A DNA stretch of 64,000 nt, from assembly GCA_002633005.1 (NCBI GenBank), contig NMRA01000754.1, positions 1-64,000 of the forward strand, given 5' to 3'. How positions within the stretch are numbered: the first letter of the stretch is position 1; every line of letters begins with the position of its first letter. Position numbers and translations under genes: made by a program. This DNA is from Phoronis australis. Taxonomy: Eukaryota; Phoronida; Phoronidae. Positions 57,701 through 64,000 of the stretch are shown piece after piece. The notes beneath the pieces were generated by a model. That model made no database searches. It saw only the letters and a list, made by a program, of their open reading frames with translations, and was not told the origin of the DNA.

Positions 57701-60700
57701 CAATAGTTTGTGTTCTGTTTCAGGAGTTTTCTGATTTACTGAAACAAAGTAAAGATTTGGAAGCCAGTGTCAAGGACCTACAAGATCAACTCAGCAGCCA
57801 GAAGTCAAAATATGATACATTGCAGGTAATGAGTGACAAGGGTCTGATGCAACCTTTTTTGTGTGTGCTGTAACCTTACCCCAAAATACCACGGTGCCAC
57901 TCTGATTCTGTAGTATTTACCCACAATGCTCAGAGGCCTGCGTGGCACTTTTCCTGGTATTGCAATGTCGTGGTATTATCTTTGTGCTCGTAGTATGTTG
58001 TGGGATCATCAGTCATTTAAAAAACAATAGTATTTTGAAATATTTTAAAGGCAGCTCTTGATAATGAGGGTCATAGCTTTAGTGTGGCAAGCAACCAATG
58101 ATTATATCAAACATATCTCTGACTTAAATTTAAAAAGAATGGTCTCTGTTTGAAGCAGTGTTTTTTTCCAAAGGCTCATTTCAGAACATTTAGGCTGTCA
58201 GATTCATTGTTTTTTAACTGCATTGCCCCATATCTTAATGTCACTTGTACGTTTGAATACACATCACATTGCTTGCTCTGATATTGTTTGGTTACCTGTC
58301 CATTTCATTTTCCTTATAGACAAAGCATACCGAAGACCTGGCAGCTGTCAAGAAGGCTGGTCACGACTCTCTTGCAATCATTGTAGAGGAATACAAGGTG
58401 GGCTGTAGTTGTGCAGAAAATTGGTCGACAACCTGGTTATGGTTATGAGTAATTTTCTGATCTTACGTGAACCTCGTTTTGGTCCTCTCAAACGTTGTGT
58501 GATTGAGTTGCGAGTGCGCACAAGATATGATTGCTTATAACGAAGGAGTTTTAACTATTGTTCGCCGCACACGTGAGAGTCCGCAGCTTAGGCTACGGTG
58601 TCATATTCCTCTGAAAAAGTGTTCAGCTTTGGATTTAGCAATTGATGTGTGAAACAACAGAACAAAGCAATATGGTGATGACGTAAGAACAATGTTTATC
58701 TTAACCGAGCATATCTGCTTCATGTACTTGTAATAGGGCCGTCCTGGATTACATGGCAGTAGAACTCTTCTTTGTTCCGGAGATAAGAAAGCGTTTGACT
58801 TCGTTTTGGAAATCGGGCACGTTTTCATGTCTCTCATTGATGTCGGCGAAGAATTTCATATCACGCCGTCCACGGGTATTTGACTGTCCTGTTTATCAAG
58901 TTTTCTCACTTCGGACATCAACAAATAATATGTGAAATCCAATGGCACAAAAACCAGGTAGCAGGTGTGCCTGACGGATGTTTAGGGCATTGTGGGTAAA
59001 TACAGTGAGATTCAAGGGTTGTTGTGTAATCCGGGACGGCCCTGTTGTGTTGATGCTGTGCACTCCGTCTTATGCATGGGTCTGTGTGAGTCTGTGTTGT
59101 GTTTTAATACATTCTTGTTATTTTTAAAACTATAACAATTGGTATTATGCTCTTAGGAGTTATGCAAGGTGTCCATGCTGCAACAACAAGAGTTATGCGA
59201 ACGAAAACTTTCTGAGGTATTGAAGAAAAAGTCCGAGGAGTGTGAATCCCTTCTAAAGGAACAGGTGGGCAGTCAAAGATTTAGCCAGCCAGCTAGCTGT
59301 ATGAAGACTGTCGTCAAAATACTGCTAAGTCCCACTGCGTGTATTTCTTCCGTAGATCCCGAAATTGCACACAACCAGGGTAGCTTGCTCGTCACCGCGC
59401 AGTGAAACTTGTATCAACATGTAAAGCTAAAGACCGGACGGTGTGCATGCAAAATCTGGGAGCCAACCGACACTCACCTTGCCCGTTACAGCCGTTTAAG
59501 TGAAAAACAATGCAATAAACGTCATTTTCTTGCGTAACTCTCGCCTTTTCTAACAATGAAAAGTATTTCGTCGTTTTGAAAACAGTACGCTCGTGCCACG
59601 TGCATGCGCCATTTCCTTAATTTTTGCGACATCTCTCGGGAGATGATGATAGCTTGGCAGCAGCAAAATTTCTTCTCAAATTCGATTTTTCGCTAATAAA
59701 ATTCTAAAAACTTATAATGAATTGAAACCAGTTCTGATAATTTGTTGTGACGTGTAAGCAGCCTCATGAAAGAACAACAGTTAATTGAAGAATCGGCGAA
59801 AAAAGAAACTGGCCAATAGGTGACGCAATATTTCATGGCGCCGAAAGCCGTCGCTAAAGATCGCTCTACAACTTTAGCAACAGAATAACGGTAGAACGCC
59901 ATTTTTGCCAACACCGTTAAATGATTTAGTTTACTCAAGGAAGACTGTAGTTTTTTATTAACACCAATTTTGTGTCAGATTTTATCTTACCATTTTTTTA
60001 CCCACATCGGTGCGAAGCTGTATATTTATATACAGCTTTGTACCAAGGCTATCACAGATTAATGTCTTGTTGCAGCGTGGCTGTGTGTGCCAACAGATCA
60101 GTACATTGTCTTCAGATTGAAGGTTTTTTATGTTGTTTTTAAATAGTAAATTAATGAAAAATTTCCTTAATTCCAATTTAAGACTTTTTAACTTGACAGA
60201 GGCTTGTCATAAGTCTCTAACGATCACTTGATTAGACGATGCATCCAGGTGAATACTTTCAATTAGTTAAATGTGAAAAATTGTCATGTAAATCACTGCT
60301 TCAGGAACTTACTAAAAAATAAGTTTCCTGACGTTGCAGAGCTGTCTGCCTCTTTCTGCTGGCGATTGATGTCCAACTGGCTCCTGCAAATTTTTTTTCG
60401 TGTTGTAATACTGATGGGAAATTTATTTTATGGTACATTCCAGAAGCCGTGATCTAGATCTTTTCGCATCTAATCGTAATCACTTTTATCGTTCCTTGTG
60501 GAAGCAATCTGTTACGACAAAATAATGTTTTGCACCTTCTAAAATGTTCTCAAGTGTTTCTAGACAAATCCCGTCTCTCTTGTTTGGCACCGTGGAGTGT
60601 ATTAGTTTGATATTGTTGTTGCAGAGTGACAAGGTTCAGTCTGTCGTTGAAGATGAAAGGAAGAAGATGGAAAACATACTGGAAGAGCGGATTAAAGAAG

Positions 60701-63700
60701 AGCAAAGAAAGTCACAAGTTGGTTCAGTCCTAATATTGGCTATTTTAAATGCATTAGTATTCAGAGACGATACTGCTGATGTCTTGTTTGTTTAAGATAT
60801 TGTTGAAGTTGATTGTCACTTGAAGGGTCACAGAGTTCATAGCAGGTTGTGTAGACCCCGGTCAGTGGAATTTTTCCTCATTTTTTCTTGATGTCACCCA
60901 TTCTTTACCAAGGTTAGTTCTAGGGTTCCTAGAGCGCCTCCCAGGGGCTGAGAAATGGTTGGTAGTTAACATTGAACAGTATCTATGATTATGTAAATCT
61001 TGATGTGGCCAACAGGTGGCGAGCGGACCAGACTTGTTTGCGATTTAATTACAGAGTGTAATTGAAACTTTTGAAGGCCATAGAGTGCAGAATATTATAA
61101 CTTTTGTGTGAGACTTCTTATCTGATACCTGAGCTCTAGATGTATCATTTTTAAAATTGACACTAACTTTTTAGTGCATATACAGTACATTAAGAAGTGA
61201 CACTGTCATCAGCAGGTCTTTCACTTTTAGAATCATTAGTTTCTGTGTCTGTCACCAGGTGCTGCTGGAGGACTGCATAAAAGAGGAACTCACCAAGAAT
61301 GAAAAATTGATGGAGAAAGCTGTCGATAAGGAACGGGAGCTCTCGAAGACAAAACTTGAGGAAGCTGTGAAAGTGGAGAGAGAAAATAGTACACAGCACT
61401 TGAAAAGTTTACAGGTATGTTTTAGGAACTACCTGGTGTTGCATGAGTATGCAAGTTGGCTGGCATTGTAATTTATATTAGACATAAATATGAAGTGGAA
61501 ACGAATAAGTATGCAAACGTAAAGTTTTCTTAAAAGGATTGTAATTCTATGTTGTACATTCGTTTTAGCAAAGTATTGTAAAGAACTCCTTTATTATGTA
61601 CCAAGAACAATGCTCAATATCTTCTCATGTTAGCACACTGGAGTTTCCCATTCCTTCAAAAGCCTAGTGGATGTTTGCAGAACTACACAAGACAACAGTA
61701 ATCGGTCAAAATACCGTTTTCCCACCATGATGGCTAGACCTGTTAACAGAAAAATTACATGTGGTAACAACTATTGGGGGGAGGGTATTCTAATTACGGT
61801 ATGGATAACTTTCATGTTGATTCTCTTTCATTTTCGGTGTGACATGAGGGAAGACTATTCTAATGGTGAATTTGGATTCCGCCGTCATAATGGGGGGGGG
61901 TCTGGATCATCGTGTCTGAATACTTTTGACTCGTACTGTGTATAATTGCCTGCTGTAGGCCCACCAACACCCTACCTTGCTCATATACCTCTTTCTAAAT
62001 TTACATTGTTTTCTTTATCCTGTTTCCACTTTGTAGGAAAAGTATGACGATTTGCTCAAGGAAGAGCGAGAGAAGTGCGAGAAAGCTATCGAGGCAGCGA
62101 TTAAGGAAGAACAAGCTAAGAGTGCGGTAAAAACATCTGATACTTAGCAAAATTTGACCACAAGCTCAATCAAGCTTTATAGTGCAGTGTTGCCTTATTT
62201 GGTATTGAAGTCCTAGCTTGTGTTTCCTTGTTCCTAGACTCAGGTGTATTGTAACAAGGACATCTGTTGCGTGTTTAATTATGTATAGAACTTTGGGTGG
62301 GGTAGGCTCGTGAAGCTTGGTCAAATGTGATTATTATTACATGACCACTGATATTTCTCTTCTCTAATTAGCTGAAACCTGGTACGACAACTTCCAATAA
62401 TTGTCAAGATAAAACAAGAATGTTCATAGATTCTGGCCATGGTGATTCATGCTATTGTTTTCTTTGCAGGACTTGTTGAGACAAGCAGTTGAAGATGAGA
62501 GGAAGAGATGTGGAGAGAATCTGAAGACTACTTCAGATAGGCTGAAAGTGGATCTGGAAGAATATATTGATGGAAGGAAACAGGTATACTTGACTTGCAG
62601 TAGGAAACAAGCCGATCACTTGTTTTCAAGAAAAATAGCCGAAATTTTGAAGCAGTATGTGCTCATTTTCAACTGATTTAGTAAAAAAAGTTAGTTTGCG
62701 ACTGATTTTCTTCTGAGCTTTTGCCTCAGCTTAACAAGGGCAGGCATCAATCATCACCTTTTTATAAACCACTGTAGATATGAGTTCATTAATGCGAGTT
62801 GGTAAACAATGTCCAATGGATAATTAAGTTTATGTAGCTCTTTATTCACAAGTCTGCATATTCAGTCAAGCATCTACAAAACTGTAAACTTTAACACTGT
62901 TTGTTTTCTGAAGGTAGAAATCCTGTAGAAATTCATTTTTATGTGTACCAATCTGAAGTTGTTAGATCACATACGTGACCCTGTCATTTCAATTATTTTA
63001 AGTTTACCTAAAGAAAGGCACGTTCTCAGCTTCAAGACAACGTTGTCAATAACACAGCCAAGAAATCTCAAAAACGTTGTTACGTTTCAAGAAATCAATC
63101 TTAGTGTCCTAGCTTGATAGTGGTTGCAGATTCAGCTGAGTGGAATTGCATGTGTGAAACAAACTGAATTACAAATATAACAGTTTTGTGTGGCGTGCCG
63201 GGTTATGCAGACCCATCTCTTCAGAAGTGGCAGGCTGAAATTGTGAGAGCTGTTCGATTCTGCAATTAATCATGACCATTGAAAACACTGTTGACCTTAA
63301 GTAGTTGATGCAAGAATTAAATTCAACGTCTCTTTGGCATAAGCATGATTTTTTCAACGCCTCTCAATTGTTTATTTAATATATTTTCAAGAAAATGTCT
63401 TTGGACCTTTTGCTTTTGGTCAATTCTCCTTTGGGAAGATTTTTTTTTGTAAAATCTAATAATTACCTAACGTGAAATCGTCACCATCACACAGTGGAGT
63501 TTTTAAATGACTCCCAGCAAAGGTCATCTTCATGAAATATTGGTGAAGGAAAAAATGTTGCCTACTCATTCCATCTTGTTCAACGAAATTCAAAATTGAA
63601 CCAAGCTAAAGTCGCTGCTTTTGTTCTCACTGTACTTTAACAAGTCCTCTGTCTGAGATACTTTCTGTTGGAAACTAGGCGACATTAGCTACATAATGGA

Positions 63701-63902
63701 CTCATTGTCTCTGCGACTTGTGCTAGTGTCAGCAATCACTTGCTTTCATGTATTTATTTTGCCTATTGCTTTCTAGGCTGATGTTGCAGTTCGTCAAAGA
63801 TCACTCACCGCCCTGGATTTATTCTTGGACAGTGCCAGACAACAAATCCAGCTGCTTATGAATGACAATCCATCAGGGAATGATTCAAAGCTAGATGTTT
63901 AG
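51714..63902 (+). CDS. CCDC91 (p56, GGA-binding coiled-coil protein), 12 coding exons
   Basis: The spliced coding length is 1,392 nt (463 residues); the human protein has about 441. The N-terminus is a short acidic-phenylalanine peptide (DEDDDFGEFGGFE) of the kind that binds the GAE ear domain of GGA clathrin adaptors. A Ser/Thr-rich linker follows, and then a long Glu/Lys/Arg-rich coiled coil from exon 4 to the end, with the family blocks KKAGHDSLAIIVEEYK and VRQRSLTALDLFLDSARQQI. CCDC91 works at the trans-Golgi network with GGA proteins in transport. After the first two introns (phase 0 and phase 1), all remaining introns are phase 0, so the coiled-coil exons are symmetric. Exons are listed individually. 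Confidence 0.92.
52481..52571 (+). CDS. CCDC91 exon 2
   Basis: It is 91 bp, acceptor CTTGTTTTAG, donor G|GTATAT, ending in phase 1. It starts AAEPVLTQ, completing the FGGFEAAE motif across the junction, and ends SPSPWAVLTT, matching the conserved P-W-A segment of the family. Confidence 0.9.
53666..53763 (+). CDS. CCDC91 exon 3
   Basis: It is 98 bp, acceptor TTTCGGTAG, donor GAT|GTAAGT. It enters in phase 1 and leaves in phase 0. It encodes a low-complexity linker (ISMAPPDLVQAQVSGTEQQ, then IPLSSDKGRIAPD). Homology is weak; the call rests on splice sites and phase. Confidence 0.75.
53775..54625. repeat. Diverged minisatellite in CCDC91 intron 3, split by an insertion
   Basis: Units of about 35-38 bp with the core CCCACACCTTCAGTACATTTAT occur in two blocks, 53775-53880 and about 54480-54620. 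About 600 bp of unrelated sequence lies between them, as if inserted into one ancestral block. Confidence 0.6.
54626..56825. other. Rest of CCDC91 intron 3
   Basis: It contains CAGGGCTGTTCCAGCAAAAT followed by a G-run at 54624, and a C-run followed by TGTAGACAAAATTTGTTAGA at about 55905. These could be the inverted ends of a DNA element. A single N lies at 55355. No exon was recognised here. Confidence 0.4.
56826..57098 (+). CDS. CCDC91 exon 4 (linker and start of coiled coil)
   Basis: It is 273 bp, acceptor CTTTGTCAG, donor AAG|GTAAAC, phase 0-0. The first 70 residues are Ser/Asn/Thr-rich and probably unstructured. The end (NGALKEHVKVLTEQKQGLEK) begins the heptad-containing coiled coil. Confidence 0.85.
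57724..57825 (+). CDS. CCDC91 exon 5
   Basis: It is 102 bp, acceptor GTTTCAG, donor CAG|GTAATG, phase 0-0. It encodes 34 coiled-coil residues (EFSDLLKQSKDLEASVKDLQ and onward to KYDTLQ). Confidence 0.9.
58320..58397 (+). CDS. CCDC91 exon 6 (conserved KAGH block)
   Basis: It is 78 bp, acceptor CCTTATAG, donor AAG|GTGGGC, phase 0-0. It encodes VKKAGHDSLAIIVEEYK, the most diagnostic block of the family and the main reason for the CCDC91 call. Confidence 0.93.
58735..59043. mobile_element. 309-bp TIR element in CCDC91 intron 6
   Basis: AGGGCCGTCCTGGATTACA at the left matches the complement of TGTAATCCGGGACGGCCCT at the right with one mismatch over 19 bases. The interior encodes no transposase. 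No clear target duplication was seen. It is a MITE-like non-autonomous element. Confidence 0.75.
59157..59264 (+). CDS. CCDC91 exon 7
   Basis: It is 108 bp, acceptor CTCTTAG, donor CAG|GTGGGC, phase 0-0, 36 codons. It reads ELCKVSMLQQQELCERKLSE and ends SEECESLLKEQ. The length and the EELL/ESLL ending agree with the family pattern. Confidence 0.9.
59405..60050. repeat. Dispersed repeat family R2, copy B
   Basis: This is the second copy of the repeat at 42885-43420, lying in CCDC91 intron 7. It ends near ACCCACATCGGTGCGAAGCTGTATAT. No transposase or RT is recognisable. Confidence 0.6.
60625..60717 (+). CDS. CCDC91 exon 8
   Basis: It is 93 bp, acceptor TTGTTGTTGCAG, donor CAA|GTTGGT (a weaker donor), phase 0-0, 31 codons. 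It reads SDKVQSVVEDERKKMENILE and ends KEEQRKSQ, a highly charged coiled coil. Confidence 0.87.
61259..61414 (+). CDS. CCDC91 exon 9
   Basis: It is 156 bp, acceptor CTGTCACCAG, donor CAG|GTATGT, phase 0-0, 52 codons. It reads VLLEDCIKEELTKNEKLMEK and ends STQHLKSLQ. Confidence 0.9.
62037..62126 (+). CDS. CCDC91 exon 10
   Basis: It is 90 bp, acceptor CACTTTGTAG, donor GCG|GTAAAA, phase 0-0, 30 codons. It reads EKYDDLLKEEREKCEKAIEA and ends KEEQAKSA. Confidence 0.9.
62470..62583 (+). CDS. CCDC91 exon 11
   Basis: It is 114 bp, acceptor TTTCTTTGCAG, donor CAG|GTATAC, phase 0-0, 38 codons. It reads DLLRQAVEDERKRCGENLKT and ends VDLEEYIDGRKQ, close to the family's EYI-EQKR segment. Confidence 0.9.
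62584..63776. other. CCDC91 intron 11
   Basis: 1.2 kb with no recognisable exon, repeat or RNA gene. Confidence 0.5.
63777..63902 (+). CDS. CCDC91 exon 12 (C-terminus and stop)
   Basis: It is 126 bp from acceptor TGCTTTCTAG to TAG. It reads ADVAVRQRSLTALDLFLDSA, RQQIQLLMND and ends SKLDV. The VRQRSL-LDLFL block is the conserved C-terminal signature of CCDC91. No AATAAA is seen before the window ends. Confidence 0.93.
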   Translation, partial: ADVAVRQRSLTALDLFLDSARQQIQLLMNDNPSGNDSKLDV

Positions 63903-64000
63903 TTTTTCTCTGTGCAATTGTAAAAAGTCTCATGTATTTTCTTCAATTTTGTGAAGAAAGAAATATTTCCAACAGAATGGTAAAAAGTGGTAGCAGCACC

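Overview
This is a eukaryotic nuclear genomic window, with interrupted genes, consensus GT-AG junctions, long AT-rich introns and many transposon relics. The gene content fits a marine invertebrate, most probably a deuterostome (hemichordate, echinoderm or cephalochordate grade). The evidence is a CCDC91 orthologue, a large metazoan thrombospondin type-1 (TSP1) repeat gene, BEL/Pao, Gypsy and CR1-like retroelement relics, and palindromic MITEs. The species cannot be named from the sequence alone.

Layout. 1-5675: repeats only (a tRNA-derived SINE, a BEL/Pao pol relic, two palindromic elements); the 5' end of the next gene was not found. 5676-32822 (+): one gene model for a single-pass membrane protein. 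It has 15 intact TSP1 exons, each exactly 174 bp and phase 1-1. Twelve are near-identical 'type I' modules in a roughly 1.1-kb tandem array (5676-19946) and three are divergent 'type II' modules (22248-24020). A 57-bp stalk exon (25322-25378) and a terminal exon with a transmembrane helix and cytoplasmic tail (32230-32822) follow. A decayed TSP1 exon (23401-23566), a lost exon (about 13605), a Gypsy gag insertion, a LINE and a BEL/Pao relic lie inside its introns.

32880-51600: mostly repeats and uncertain sequence. It contains LINE fragments, one clear minus-strand immunoglobulin-domain exon (40218-40571) with a truncated twin, and three long direct duplications of 0.7-1.2 kb. Each duplication abuts a run of N or a single N, which suggests unmerged haplotypes in the assembly.

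51714-63902 (+): all 12 coding exons of CCDC91 (p56, the GGA-binding coiled-coil protein of the trans-Golgi network), predicted at 463 residues and complete from ATG to TAG. Its introns carry a TIR element, a split minisatellite and a dispersed repeat also found near 43 kb.

The two main genes have no evident functional link. The most unusual biology is the TSP1 array. Its identical reading phase and length allow modules to be duplicated, lost, converted or skipped without frame damage, and the sequence appears to show each of the first three events.
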